DNA from: Halalkalicoccus sp. NIPERK01
GTDB lineage: Archaea; Halobacteriota; Halobacteria; Halobacteriales; Halalkalicoccaceae
Direction of reading: 5' to 3'
Length of the DNA: 64,000 nt
Assembly (NCBI RefSeq): GCF_030287405.1
Contig: NZ_JASVVV010000001.1
Coordinates: forward strand, 726,403-790,402
Below, in pieces: positions 8,181-17,668 of this stretch; the first letter of the stretch is position 1, and the number at the start of each line of letters is the position of its first letter. The notes below the pieces were generated by a model. It did no database searches. It saw only the letters and a list, made by a program, of their open reading frames with translations, and was not told where the DNA came from. Both the position numbers and the translations under genes were made by a program.

Positions 8181-10625
8181 ATGGCGCGCCACGAACGCCT
8201 CGTCTCGCGGCTGGGCGGCCTGATCACGGAGCGGCCGGGCACCGTCGTGCTCGTCTTTCTGGCGGTCACGCTCCTCTTCGCGAGCGGACTCGGGGGGACG
8301 GGAACGGAGGCCGGGACCGGCCAGTTCACCGAGGACGTCCCCGCCGAGCGGGCCCTCGACGACGTCGAGAGCCGGTTCGGCCCGCGGATCGAACTCGCCG
8401 ACACCGGATCGACGCAGCTCATCCAGCGCGGCGAGAACGTCCTCGTTCGCGAGGAGCTGTTACGCATGCTTGCGCTGCAGGAACGGGTCCTCGATAGGGA
8501 GAAACTGTACGCGACCGAGGCGGACAGCGCCGCGGCGATCGTCGCCCGGACGATCGACCCCGAGGCCGACACGACCGCCGAACAACGCGCGACCATAGAG
8601 GGCGCGAGCGACCGCGAGGTACGCGAGGCGGTGCGGGAGAACGCCGACAACCCCGCCTTTACTGGACAACTGAGCGAGGACTTCAACGCGGAGTCGGCGA
8701 CCGCCTCGGCGACGATCGGAACCCTCACCCACGAACTGCCCGGCGGCGTCTCGGAGACGACCGGCAACGACGCCGACAGCCCGATGACGCCGATCCAGGT
8801 GGAGGTCGAGACGATGGCCGAGCGAACTCCCGGCGAGATCCAGGTCTTCGGCAGCGGGATCGTCGCCGGCAAGTTCCAGACGATCATCGAGGACTCGCTG
8901 GCCATCGTCGTGCCTGCAGCAGTGATCCTGCTGTTGGTCTTCCTGATCGTCGCCTACCGCGACCCGATCGACCTGGCGATCGGCCTGCTCGCGCTCGCCA
9001 TGACCGTCGTCTGGACGTTCGGGTTCATGGGGCTCGCGGGGATCCCCTTCACGCAGATGCTGATCTCGGTTCCCGTGTTGTTGCTGGCGGTCGGGATCGA
9101 CTTCGGGATCCACGTCATCAACCGCTATCGCGAGGAACGGACCACGACGGCCTCCGTCACGGCGGCGATGGAGCGGACCACCGACCAGCTGCTGGTCGCG
9201 TTCGTGCTCGTGATCGGCACCACAGTAGTGGGCTTCGGCGCGAACTACACGAGTTCGCTCCAGCCCATCCGCGACTTCGGACTGGTGGCGGCGCTGGGGA
9301 TCGCCTTCACGTTCCTCATCTTCGGGGTGTTCATGCCCGCGCTGAAGGTGCTCACCGACCGGTGGCGTGCGGAACGACCGATCCCGGCGTTCAGTTCCGA
9401 TCCGCTGGGCGAGGAGGGCTCGGCCCTCGGGCGCGTGCTGCCGGTCGGCGTCGGCATCGCGAGGCGGGCCCCGCTCGCGTTCCTGGTGGTGGTCGTCGTC
9501 TCTGCCGGCGCGCTCGGCGTCTACGGGTCGGAGGTCGACACCTCCTTCGACGACGACGACTTCCTCCCGCCCGAGGAGCAACCGGGCTACGTCGAGTACC
9601 TCCCCGCCGAACTCCGGCCCGCCGAACCGCAGGTCACGGGCACGATGAACTACCTCGAGGAGACGTTCCCGCAGGGCCAGGAGGGGACGGTGATCGTCTA
9701 CCTCGAGGGCCAACTCCGGGAGAACCACGCCTTGGAGTCGATCCACCGCGCGGGCGAGGACCCGCCCCCGACCGTCATCCGCGAGGGGCGTTCCGCCGAT
9801 TCCGAGAGCATACTCACCGTCATCGACCGCTACGCCGCCCGGAACGAGGAGTTCGCCGCGCTGGTCGAGCGAAACGACCGCGACGGCAACGGCGTGCCCG
9901 ACCAGAACCTCGAACTCGTCTACGACGAACTCTACGCCTCGCCCTTCGAGGAGCAGGCCCGCCAGTACATCACCGAGGACTACCGCGCGGCGCAGGTCGA
10001 GTACGCCGTCGAGGGCGACGCCGCCCAGGAGGAGGTCACCGGGGACGCCCGCGAACTCGAGGAGCGCCACCGACTCGCGGCGACCGCGACCGGCGAGGTC
10101 GTCGTCTTCGACGCGGTCGCGGACGTGATCTTCGAGTCGGCCGTCCGCAGCCTCGCGCTCGCGCTCGCGGCGACGGGGGCGTTTCTGGTCGCGGGCTACT
10201 GGGTCGTCGCCCGCCGGCCGTCGCTGGGCGTCGTCAACCTCCTCCCGATCGCCGTCGCGATCTGTGCGCTCGCGGGGACGATGCGCTACGCGGGGATCCC
10301 CTTCAACGCCCTGACCGCGACCATCCTCTCGGTGTCGATCGGGCTGGGCGTCGACTACACCGTCCACGTCGTCCACCGGTTCGTCGACGAACTCGATACC
10401 GGCGTGGATGCCCTCGCGGCGCTCGACCGGACGATTCGGGGGACCGGCGGCGCGCTCACGGGGAGCATGCTCACCACCGTGGCCGGGATGGGCGTGTTGG
10501 TGCTCGCGATCACGCCGATCCTCGGGCAGTTCGGCCTGCTGCTCTCGATCTCGATCCTCTACGCCTACCTCGCGTCGATCCTCGTCCTCCCCTCGGCGCT
10601 GGTGGTCTGGGCACGGGTCGCGTGA
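8181..10625 (+). CDS. RND/MMPL superfamily exporter
   Basis: 814 residues. The protein has two homologous halves, each with one helix, a large extracytoplasmic loop and a bundle of about five helices. SSD-like helix pairs are visible as PVLLLAVGIDFGIHVINRY in the first half and SVSIGLGVDYTVHVVHRF in the second; both keep the buried Asp of the proton relay (GIDFG, GVDYT). Relatives move lipids, sterol-like molecules or drugs by proton-driven antiport. It starts at the base after the surface protein's stop, so the two are almost certainly co-translated. Confidence 0.9.
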   Translation: MARHERLVSRLGGLITERPGTVVLVFLAVTLLFASGLGGTGTEAGTGQFTEDVPAERALDDVESRFGPRIELADTGSTQLIQRGENVLVREELLRMLALQERVLDREKLYATEADSAAAIVARTIDPEADTTAEQRATIEGASDREVREAVRENADNPAFTGQLSEDFNAESATASATIGTLTHELPGGVSETTGNDADSPMTPIQVEVETMAERTPGEIQVFGSGIVAGKFQTIIEDSLAIVVPAAVILLLVFLIVAYRDPIDLAIGLLALAMTVVWTFGFMGLAGIPFTQMLISVPVLLLAVGIDFGIHVINRYREERTTTASVTAAMERTTDQLLVAFVLVIGTTVVGFGANYTSSLQPIRDFGLVAALGIAFTFLIFGVFMPALKVLTDRWRAERPIPAFSSDPLGEEGSALGRVLPVGVGIARRAPLAFLVVVVVSAGALGVYGSEVDTSFDDDDFLPPEEQPGYVEYLPAELRPAEPQVTGTMNYLEETFPQGQEGTVIVYLEGQLRENHALESIHRAGEDPPPTVIREGRSADSESILTVIDRYAARNEEFAALVERNDRDGNGVPDQNLELVYDELYASPFEEQARQYITEDYRAAQVEYAVEGDAAQEEVTGDARELEERHRLAATATGEVVVFDAVADVIFESAVRSLALALAATGAFLVAGYWVVARRPSLGVVNLLPIAVAICALAGTMRYAGIPFNALTATILSVSIGLGVDYTVHVVHRFVDELDTGVDALAALDRTIRGTGGALTGSMLTTVAGMGVLVLAITPILGQFGLLLSISILYAYLASILVLPSALVVWARVA

Positions 10626-10664
10626 TCCGAAACCCTTACTCCCCGTCCGCGGGTCCTCCCGTGT

Positions 10665-10943
10665 ATGAGCGACCAGTCCGTCGACGCCGAGGAGGTGCGC
10701 CACGTCGCCGCCCTCGCGCGGGTCGACCTCGATGAGGCGGAGGTCGAGGCGTTCTCCGAGCAGTTCGGCGAGATCCTCGACGCCTTCGAGACGCTCGACG
10801 AGGTGCCCGAGATCGAGCGCGAGGACGACCTCGAGAACGTGATGCGGGTCGACGAGGTGCGCGAAAGCCTCGGTCAGGAGGAGGCGCTACGGAACGCCCC
10901 CGAAACCGAGGACGGCTATTTCAAGGGTCCGAGCGTCTCATGA
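10665..10943 (+). CDS. gatC: Asp-tRNA(Asn)/Glu-tRNA(Gln) amidotransferase subunit C
   Basis: 92 residues. The N-terminal helix reads EEVRHVAALARVDLDEAEVEAF, the standard GatC start, and the C-terminus has the GYFKGPSV tail that inserts between GatA and GatB. It stabilises the transamidase that converts mischarged Glu-tRNA(Gln) and Asp-tRNA(Asn). The stop overlaps the gatA start as ATGA. Archaea use GatCAB for Asn and GatDE for Gln, so the likely job is Asn-tRNA formation (established knowledge). No gatB is in this window. Confidence 0.95.
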   Translation: MSDQSVDAEEVRHVAALARVDLDEAEVEAFSEQFGEILDAFETLDEVPEIEREDDLENVMRVDEVRESLGQEEALRNAPETEDGYFKGPSVS

Positions 10944-12256
10944 GTCGGATCTTCATCACCGAGGAGCGAATCGAGGGCGGGGACGAGGGACCCCTCGCGG
11001 GCGAGACGGTCGCCGTCAAGGACAACATCAGTACCGAGGGAGTGCGCACGACCTGCGGGTCCGAGATGCTCGCGGAGTACGTCCCGCCCTACGACGCGAC
11101 GGTCGTCGAGCGCCTGAAGGAAGCGGGCGCGACGATCGTCGGCAAGACGAACATGGACGAGTTCGGGATGGGCAGCACGACCGAGACCTCGGCGTTCGGG
11201 CCGGCCCCGAACCCCGCCGCCGAGGGGCGCGTTCCGGGAGGATCCTCCGGCGGGAGCGCCGCGGCGGTCGCCGCCGGCGATGCGGATCTCGCGCTCGGGA
11301 CGGACACGGGCGGCTCAGTTAGAAACCCGGCGGCATTCTGTGGCGTCGTCGGGATCAAGCCCACCTACGGGCTGGTCTCGCGCTACGGGCTGGTCGCCTA
11401 CGCCAATTCCTTGGAACAGATCGGGCCGCTCGCACCCACCGTCGAGGGCGCCGCTCGCCTGCTCGACGTCATCGCGGGCCCCGACGAACGGGACGCGACC
11501 ACCCGCGAGGCGCCACGGGCCTCGGAACGTCGAACGGGCGACGCCCGTGAGGCCCGCGAGGAGGGCGCTGATAGCGACTACGCGAGCGCCGCTGACGGCG
11601 ACGTCGAGGGGCTCTCGATCGGGATCCCGACCGAACTCGTCGAGGGGGCCGACGAGGGCGTCAGGGAGACGTTCTGGGACGCGATCGCCGACCTCGAATC
11701 GGAGGGCGCGAGCTACCACGAGGTGAGCCTCCCCTCGATCGAGCACGCCGTCGCCGCCTACTACGTGATCGCGATGTCGGAGGCCTCCTCGAACCTCGCG
11801 CGCTTCGACGGGGTGCGCTACGGCCCCGCGACCGAGCGCGAGGGCGATTGGAACGAGGTCTTCGCGGAGGTGCGCGAGCGGGGCTTCGGCGAGGAGGTCA
11901 AACGCCGGGTCCTGTTGGGGACCTACGCCCTCTCGGCGGGCTACCACGAAAAGTACTACAAGAAGGCACAGGACGCCCGCGCGTGGGTCGAGCGGGACTT
12001 CGAGGGGGCGTTCTCGGAGGCGGACGTGCTCGCCAGCCCGACGATGCCGGTCCCGCCCTTCGAGGTCGGCGAGAGCTTGGAGGACCCCCTCCAGATGTAC
12101 CTCTCGGACGCCAACACCGTCCCCGTGAACCTCGCGAATCTGCCGGCGATCTCCGTTCCGGCGGGCGAGACCGACGGCCTGCCCGTGGGAGTGCAACTCA
12201 TCGGGCCGGCGTTCGGCGAGAGGCGGATCATCCGCGCCGGAAGCGCGCTCGAATGA
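10940..12256 (+). CDS. gatA: Asp-tRNA(Asn)/Glu-tRNA(Gln) amidotransferase subunit A
   Basis: 438 residues. The amidase-signature triad is intact: K27 in AVKDN, cis-Ser S102 in GGSSGGSAAAV, and nucleophile S126 in GTDTGGSVRNP, with the 24-residue Ser-Ser spacing of the family. It hydrolyses glutamine and feeds ammonia to GatB. A charged insertion of about 40 residues (from around 182, rich in Arg, Glu and Ala) sits after the LLDVIAGPDERD motif, longer than usual and probably a surface loop. It is translationally coupled to gatC. Its stop abuts the stop of the convergent NTF2-like gene with no gap. Confidence 0.95.
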   Translation: MSRIFITEERIEGGDEGPLAGETVAVKDNISTEGVRTTCGSEMLAEYVPPYDATVVERLKEAGATIVGKTNMDEFGMGSTTETSAFGPAPNPAAEGRVPGGSSGGSAAAVAAGDADLALGTDTGGSVRNPAAFCGVVGIKPTYGLVSRYGLVAYANSLEQIGPLAPTVEGAARLLDVIAGPDERDATTREAPRASERRTGDAREAREEGADSDYASAADGDVEGLSIGIPTELVEGADEGVRETFWDAIADLESEGASYHEVSLPSIEHAVAAYYVIAMSEASSNLARFDGVRYGPATEREGDWNEVFAEVRERGFGEEVKRRVLLGTYALSAGYHEKYYKKAQDARAWVERDFEGAFSEADVLASPTMPVPPFEVGESLEDPLQMYLSDANTVPVNLANLPAISVPAGETDGLPVGVQLIGPAFGERRIIRAGSALE

Positions 12257-12607
12257 TCAGGCCTTCGGGGAGAGCTTCCCCGCGAAGGTCTGGAACTCGA
12301 TCGCCTCGTCGGGGATGTAGAACGTATCGGTCGCGAACTCGTAGACGTTCTCGGGCGTCTCGGCGTGCCAGACGATGTAGCCGAACTCTCCCTCGACGAG
12401 TTGCTGATCCATCGTGATCGAGGCCTCGGGGGCCGAGAACTCCGAGAACAGGTTCTCGAACAGCCCCTCGATCTCCTCGAGGCCGCGGAAGGTCCCCATG
12501 TTGGTGACGACGACCGACTCGTCGGTGTAGTCCTCCATGATCCCCTCGATGTCCTGTTCGCCGAACGTCTCTAGGTGGTGGTCGAGAACGGATTCTGTGG
12601 TGTTCAT
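12257..12607 (-). CDS. NTF2-like / SnoaL-like domain protein
   Basis: 116 residues from the ATG at 12607 (MNTTESVLDHHLETFGEQDI). The pattern of a long N-terminal helix, DIEGIMEDYTDESVVV, an internal FRGLEEIEGLFENLF helix and alternating strands ending in TDTFYIPDEAIEFQTF is the alpha+beta barrel of the NTF2/SnoaL superfamily. These small cone-shaped proteins are enzymes (cyclases, isomerases) or ligand carriers; the role here is not known. It is co-directional with, and 61 bp below, the winged-helix gene. Confidence 0.72.
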   Translation of the reverse strand: MNTTESVLDHHLETFGEQDIEGIMEDYTDESVVVTNMGTFRGLEEIEGLFENLFSEFSAPEASITMDQQLVEGEFGYIVWHAETPENVYEFATDTFYIPDEAIEFQTFAGKLSPKA

Positions 12608-12668
12608 ACGGGTCGTCCCGTGGTTACAGGGACGGTGACGGTTCGACACGACAAATGATAAATGTTCG

Positions 12669-13019
12669 TCAGCCCTCGTACGCGAGGTTCATGATCCACT
12701 GGGAGAAGGCGTCGCTCCGGGCGTCGATCTCCTCCTCGCCGATGAAGGGCGAGAGCATGTCCCCGGCCATCAGCAACGAGAAGTCGAGATCGCGGGCCGC
12801 GGGCGTGAGCAGGTAGGTGTTGTGGCCGTTGTAGACGGTGTCGTGGCGCTCGATCAGCTCCGCTTGTGCGAGTTTCTCGACGATCCGACTGCCCTTTCGT
12901 GAGGAGACGTCGAGTTCCTTCCAGAAGTCGCTCTGGTGGATCCCACCGCTCCGGCGGACGAGTTCGAGTCCGGCCCGTTCGTCCTCCGACAGTTCGGCTT
13001 CGAGTTCGGCGACGCTCAT
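12669..13019 (-). CDS. Winged helix-turn-helix transcriptional regulator
   Basis: 116 residues. A HTH is seen at about 20-65: ERAGLELVRRSGGIHQSDFW, then ELDVSSRKGSRIVEKLAQAELIER, with a wing following (HDTVYNGHNTYLLTP). This is a MarR/ArsR-like fold without a recognisable metal site. The C-terminal 35 residues (DMLSPFIGEEEIDARSD) are acidic and may dimerise. It is divergent from the aminotransferase gene with 56 bp between the starts, so it may control that gene as well as the NTF2-like gene (inference). Confidence 0.75.
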   Translation of the reverse strand: MSVAELEAELSEDERAGLELVRRSGGIHQSDFWKELDVSSRKGSRIVEKLAQAELIERHDTVYNGHNTYLLTPAARDLDFSLLMAGDMLSPFIGEEEIDARSDAFSQWIMNLAYEG

Positions 13020-13075
13020 ACCCGAACAACGCCGCCCGACGCCTTTAACGTTGACCGTCCGCGACCGGGAGCGTC

Positions 13076-14209
13076 ATGAGTCGCCTCCGTGTAGGCCCGA
13101 CCATGACCCCCGAGGAGCTTCGAGCCGAGACGCCGGGCTTCGAGAACTGTACCTACCTCAACACGGGCGCGAGCGGCCCCAGTCCGCGCCGCGTGGTCGA
13201 GGCCGCGACCGGCTGTCTCGAACGCCACGAGTACGACTCGCCCGCCGGCGAGGGGATGTACGCCACCGCGGACGCGGTCTACACGGACGCCCGCGAGGCG
13301 GTCGCGGACCTGCTGAACACCGACGAGCGGCGGGTGGCACTGACCCAGAGCACGACCGACGGGATCAACCGAATCGCGAGCGCGATCGACTTCGAGCCCG
13401 GGGACGTCGTCGTGCGGACGGACCTCGAACACTCGGCGGGAATCCTGCCGTGGCAGCGTCTCGCGGACCTCCACGACCTCGAGGTTCGAGTCCTCGAGAC
13501 CCACGGGGGACGGGTCGACCCCGAGGAGTACGCCGAGGCGATCAGTGATGCTCGATTGGTCTGTTTCAGCGCGATCACGTGGACCCACGGGACGCGACTA
13601 CCAGTACGAAAACTGGTCGAGATCGCCCACGACGCCGGCGCACGGGTGCTCGTCGACGCCGTTCAAGCACCGGGTCAGGTCGCACTCGACGTCGAGGAGT
13701 GGGGTGCGGACGCGGTCGCGGCGGCGGGCCACAAGTGGCTACTCGGAACGTGGGGCGCGGGCTTTCTCGCCGTTTCGCCCGACTTCCTCGCGGATCTCGA
13801 ACCGCGGTCGGTGGGCTATCGCAGCGTGGCCGAACCCGACGCCGACGAATACGCCTTCCACGAGGGCGCGCGCCGGCTCGAGATCGGTACGACCAATCCG
13901 GCCCCGTATGCCGCGCTCGCAGAGGCGATCCGCACGATGGATGCGGTGGGCTACGACCGGATCGAGTCCCGGATCGCCGAGTTGACCGACCGGCTCAAGG
14001 CGGGGCTGGGCGAGGAACGCCTGCTGAGCCCCCGCGAGTACGAGAGCGGGCTGGTGACGTTCGCCGACGAGCATCCCGAGGGGACGGTCGAACGACTCGC
14101 CGAGAGCGGGATTCGGGTTCGGACGCTCCCCGGCCCGGAGGCGATCCGCGCGTCGGTTCACGCGATCAACACCGAGGCGGACGTCGACGCGCTACTCGAG
14201 GCGCTCTGA
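13076..14209 (+). CDS. Class V aminotransferase (cysteine desulfurase-like)
   Basis: 377 residues, PLP fold type I. The Schiff-base lysine is in AAAGHKWLLGTWGAG, preceded by the cofactor-binding VLVDAVQAPGQ and the N-terminal TYLNTGASGPSP motif typical of isopenicillin-N epimerase/SufS-like enzymes. No obvious active-site Cys loop of SufS type is seen, so the reaction (desulfurase, lyase or aminotransferase) is open. TTTAAC at 13044-13049 places a leaderless start at 13076; the inner ATG at 13103 is an alternative. Confidence 0.85.
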   Translation: MSRLRVGPTMTPEELRAETPGFENCTYLNTGASGPSPRRVVEAATGCLERHEYDSPAGEGMYATADAVYTDAREAVADLLNTDERRVALTQSTTDGINRIASAIDFEPGDVVVRTDLEHSAGILPWQRLADLHDLEVRVLETHGGRVDPEEYAEAISDARLVCFSAITWTHGTRLPVRKLVEIAHDAGARVLVDAVQAPGQVALDVEEWGADAVAAAGHKWLLGTWGAGFLAVSPDFLADLEPRSVGYRSVAEPDADEYAFHEGARRLEIGTTNPAPYAALAEAIRTMDAVGYDRIESRIAELTDRLKAGLGEERLLSPREYESGLVTFADEHPEGTVERLAESGIRVRTLPGPEAIRASVHAINTEADVDALLEAL

Positions 14210-15646
14210 GCGAGCGGAGAGGGTCTCGCGGACGGCCCCGCGGTCGACCGTGCCCGAGGCGGTTCGGGGTAGCGAGTCGGAAAAGGCGATCGTCTTGGGA
14301 CGCTTGTAGCCCGCGAGCCGTCCCTCGAGGAACCCCCTGATCTCCCCTTCGCTCGCCTCGCCGACGACCAGCGCACAGACGCGCTCGCCCCACTCGGGGT
14401 CGGGCAGGCCGACGACCGCACACTCGGCGACCCGGGGATGAGAACGCAGAACGCGGGCGACCTCGGCGGGGTGGACGTTCTCGCCGCCGGTGATGACCGC
14501 GTCGTCGACCCGCCCGAGCACGCGGATCGAGCCGTCCTCCTCGACGACGCCGAGGTCGCCGGTTCGGAAGCCGTGCGGGCCGAAAACCCGCTCGTTTGCC
14601 TCGGGATCGTCGTAGTAGCCCGTCATCACCGCGGGGCCCGAAACGACGAGTTCGCCGGGTTCACTCGTCGGAAGCGGTTCGTTCCCGTCGAGCGCCCGAA
14701 CGCGGGTGAACGCGAGGGGACGGCCGGCGCGCTTCGGATTCGCGAAGGCCTCCGTGGGCCGGGCGGTCGCGACCTGCGAGGCCGTCTCGGTCATGCCGTA
14801 GGTGGGGTGGATCGGCACCCCGCGGCGCTCGCAGCGGGCGATCAGTTCGGGAGTCGTCGGTGCGCCACCCGTCAGGACGAACCGCAGCGAGTCGGGGAAC
14901 TCGCCCATGTCGAGCAGCCGGGAGAGCATCGTCGGAACGAGCGAGACGCCCGTGATCCCGTGCTCGTGGAGGTGCGAGCGCGCGTCCTCGGCGTCGAACT
15001 CGCCCGGGAGCACGACACAGGTCCCGTAGAGCGCCGAGCGGACGATCGGCGCGAGCCCGCCCATGTGGTAGCCCGAAAGCGGATCGTACCAGCGGTCGTC
15101 GGGGAGCACCCCGAGGCGGAACGCCGAGGCGACGGCGCTCGCGAGCAGGTTCCGGCCGGTGAGGACGACCGCCTTCGGCTCGCCTGTCGTTCCCGAGGTG
15201 AAGAGCATGGTCCGCGGGGATCCAAGCGGCGGGTCCTCGGCGACGAACTCGGCGGGCGCCGCCTCGGCGAGCGCCGGAAACGAGATGACGGGGGCGTCGG
15301 CGACCGCCCGGGCCCGGTCCGTGTACGGCTCGTCGGTCACGAGCGCCGCGAGGGAGAGGCGTTCGACCTGTGCACGAAGCTCCGCCTCGGGAAGCCGGGT
15401 GTTGAGCGGGGCGAACACCGCGCCGATCCGCCACGCCGCGTGGACGAGGCGGGCGAACTCGGGGGCGGTGTCCGCGAGCACGCCGAGTTGATCGCCCGGC
15501 CGCAGACCGAGTGACCACAGCCGACCCGCACGCCGCTCGACCGCCCGGTCGAGGTCGTCGTAGGTCCACTCCTCGCCGGTTTCGGCGTCGAGCAGCGCCG
15601 CGGAATCGGGCGCGGCGTGGCGCTGGTAGCTGACGGGATCACGCAT
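14192..15646 (-). CDS. menE: 2-succinylbenzoate-CoA ligase
   Basis: 484 residues from the ATG at 15646 (MRDPVSYQRHAAPDSAALLD). ANL-superfamily motifs: P-loop MLFTSGTTGEPKAVVLT, A5 motif HPTYGMTETASQV, A7 FRTGDLG and A8 GRVDDAVITGGENVHPAEVA. It activates o-succinylbenzoate (OSB) to OSB-CoA in menaquinone synthesis. The assignment rests on operon context with menA and menC, since ANL ligases are hard to tell apart. The start overlaps the menC end by 8 bp; the 3' end overlaps the convergent aminotransferase gene by 18 bp. Confidence 0.88.
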   Translation of the reverse strand: MRDPVSYQRHAAPDSAALLDAETGEEWTYDDLDRAVERRAGRLWSLGLRPGDQLGVLADTAPEFARLVHAAWRIGAVFAPLNTRLPEAELRAQVERLSLAALVTDEPYTDRARAVADAPVISFPALAEAAPAEFVAEDPPLGSPRTMLFTSGTTGEPKAVVLTGRNLLASAVASAFRLGVLPDDRWYDPLSGYHMGGLAPIVRSALYGTCVVLPGEFDAEDARSHLHEHGITGVSLVPTMLSRLLDMGEFPDSLRFVLTGGAPTTPELIARCERRGVPIHPTYGMTETASQVATARPTEAFANPKRAGRPLAFTRVRALDGNEPLPTSEPGELVVSGPAVMTGYYDDPEANERVFGPHGFRTGDLGVVEEDGSIRVLGRVDDAVITGGENVHPAEVARVLRSHPRVAECAVVGLPDPEWGERVCALVVGEASEGEIRGFLEGRLAGYKRPKTIAFSDSLPRTASGTVDRGAVRETLSARSERLE

Positions 15647-16646
15647 CCGCCCCACCCCCATTCCACGGGCCGTCGGTCCCGAGTCCCGGCCCCGTCGGGA
15701 CCGAAATCGCCCCGTCGCGGACGGGCGCGGGATCGGGCGCGAGGTCCCGTTCGAGGAGGTCCGCGGTCGCGAGCCCGCAGGCGCGCTCGACCCCGAGCGC
15801 CGCGGCGGCGTGGACCGCCGCCGTGCGGGCGATCACGGCGTCGATCGTCGTCGTGACGACCACGTCCCCGAGTCGCCGGCCCAGTTCGACGACCCGATCG
15901 ATCCCGCCGAGCGCCATCGGCTTCAGGACGAAGACGTCGGCGGCGTCGGCCAGTCCCTCGATCCCCTCGACCGTGCGTCCGGCGAGCGACTCGTCGAGCG
16001 CGATCGGCACGGTCGAGGGGAGGTCGCGGTGGCCGGCGACGTCGTCGGCCGCGAGGGGCTGTTCGACGTACTCGATTCCGATGTCGGCCAGTTCGCCGAG
16101 CGCGTGTGCGGCCCCCTCGCGGCTCCACCCGCCGTTCGCGTCGAGGCGGAGCGCGGGGTCGGGGCCGACCGCCTCGCGGATCGCGCGAACCCGTTCGATG
16201 TCTTCGTCTACGGGCCGCGCGCCGACCTTGCACTTGACCGTCCCGAACCCGTTCTCGACGGCCTCGCGGGCGGCCTCGGCGGTCTCCTCGGGGGAGGCGT
16301 CGCCGACCGTCGCGTTGACCGGGACCGTTTCGCCCGAGTCACTGCTCCCGCCGAGATGGCTGGAGAGCGACACCCCCTTCTCGCGGGCGTCTCGATCCAT
16401 GAGCGCGAGCGAGAGGGCGTGGCGCGTCGCCGGACGGTCGTCGAGGTCCGCAAGGGCGGCTTCGGGGTCGTCGATCCCCGACAGGGCCTCCCGGCACTCC
16501 TCGAGCGATTCGGTCCAACCCGGGAGCGGGGTGGCCTCGCCGACGCCGCCTCCGATACGGACGGCGACCCCCTCCCGACGAACTATCTCGCCCGCGGCGG
16601 TCGAGAGCGGCGTTTCGAGGGCCAGGGAGAACTCCTCGACCCTCAT
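15639..16646 (-). CDS. menC: o-Succinylbenzoate synthase
   Basis: 335 residues. Enolase-superfamily layout: an N-terminal capping domain beginning MRVEEFSLALETPLSTAAGE and a barrel with the catalytic-lysine motif FGTVKCKVG, metal ligands in LRLDANGGW and after IEYVEQPLAADD, a further ligand at IALDESL, and the second lysine in VFVLKPMALGG. It dehydrates SHCHC to o-succinylbenzoate. The ATG overlaps the menA stop (ATGA). Member of the menA-menC-menE block. Confidence 0.92.
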   Translation of the reverse strand: MRVEEFSLALETPLSTAAGEIVRREGVAVRIGGGVGEATPLPGWTESLEECREALSGIDDPEAALADLDDRPATRHALSLALMDRDAREKGVSLSSHLGGSSDSGETVPVNATVGDASPEETAEAAREAVENGFGTVKCKVGARPVDEDIERVRAIREAVGPDPALRLDANGGWSREGAAHALGELADIGIEYVEQPLAADDVAGHRDLPSTVPIALDESLAGRTVEGIEGLADAADVFVLKPMALGGIDRVVELGRRLGDVVVTTTIDAVIARTAAVHAAAALGVERACGLATADLLERDLAPDPAPVRDGAISVPTGPGLGTDGPWNGGGADA

Positions 16647-17578
16647 CCGACCACCAGCCCGACCGCGAAGAGCGCGGCGAAGGCCGCGAGCAGCTTGCCG
16701 GTGCGTTCGAGCGCCGGGTTGAGCGCCTCGCCCGAGGTCTCCGTGAGCAGCGTCCGGACCAACAGCACGGCGTAGGGGAGGGAGAGGTACGGCAGGAGGA
16801 CCGGAAGGCCGAAGCCCGAGAGGAGGAACCACAGCGGGGTGGCGTACGCGAGCGCGAACAGCGCGGCGTACTCGGCCCTGCTGAAGCGGTAGCCGAGCAT
16901 CACCGCGAGGGTGCGCTTGCCGGTCTCGCGGTCGGTCTCGAGGTCCCGGACGTTGTTGACGACCAGCACGGCCGTCGCGAGCGCGGCGATCGGCAGGCTG
17001 GCGACGACCGCCTCGACGGTGATCGTCCCGGGGGGCATCCACGGCGGGAACGGCCCGGCGAGGGCGGCGGCGGCCTGCACGTAGTAGGTTCCGGTGACGG
17101 CGACCAGCCCGAAGAAGACGAACACGAAGAGGTCGCCGAGCCCGCGGTAGCCGTAGGGGTACGGTCCGCCGGTGTAGGCGATCCCCGAGGCGACGCTCGC
17201 GAGGCCGACGACGAGGATCGGGACGCCGCCGACGTAGACGAGGTAGACCCCGACGAGGATCGCGAGCGCGAAGGTGAGGACCATCGCGCGCCTGACCTCC
17301 TCGGGGTCGATCAGGCCCGACTGAGTCACTCGAGTAAAGCCCTCCCGATCCTCGGTGTCGGCGCCCTTGATCGCGTCGTAGTAGTCGTTCGCGAAGTTCG
17401 TCCCGATCTGGATCAGCGTCGCGCCAACGAACGCCGCGAGCGCCGGCAGGGGCGAGAGAACGCCGTCCTCGAAGGCGAGTCCGACCCCGACGAGGATCGG
17501 GGCCGCGGCCACCGGGAGCGTCTGCGGGCGGGCGGCCATCAGCCACGCTTTCCGCCGGGAGACGTCGACCGTACTCAT
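16643..17578 (-). CDS. menA: 1,4-Dihydroxy-2-naphthoate polyprenyltransferase
   Basis: 311 residues from the ATG at 17578 (MSTVDVSRRKAWLMAARPQT). A UbiA-type membrane prenyltransferase with about nine helices; the two Asp-rich motifs are NFANDYYDAIKGAD (first) and NNVRDLETDRETGKRT (second), which bind the Mg-polyprenyl diphosphate. It attaches the isoprenoid tail to DHNA at the membrane. First gene of the menA-menC-menE block; a small membrane protein gene diverges 90 bp away. Confidence 0.93.
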   Translation of the reverse strand: MSTVDVSRRKAWLMAARPQTLPVAAAPILVGVGLAFEDGVLSPLPALAAFVGATLIQIGTNFANDYYDAIKGADTEDREGFTRVTQSGLIDPEEVRRAMVLTFALAILVGVYLVYVGGVPILVVGLASVASGIAYTGGPYPYGYRGLGDLFVFVFFGLVAVTGTYYVQAAAALAGPFPPWMPPGTITVEAVVASLPIAALATAVLVVNNVRDLETDRETGKRTLAVMLGYRFSRAEYAALFALAYATPLWFLLSGFGLPVLLPYLSLPYAVLLVRTLLTETSGEALNPALERTGKLLAAFAALFAVGLVVG

Positions 17579-17668
17579 TCGGTGGGGGTTGTCGACGGTA
17601 CCGCATAGCGGCTGTGGTTCCGTCCGGTTTCGGGGAAGTTTCTTGATGTGTGAAAACAGATACCGCGT

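Noticed and set aside
8460-10703. Open frame of 747 codons on the minus strand
   Set aside because: It lies opposite the RND exporter, its product is rich in Arg, His and Asp with no fold, and it is a typical GC-rich antisense shadow.
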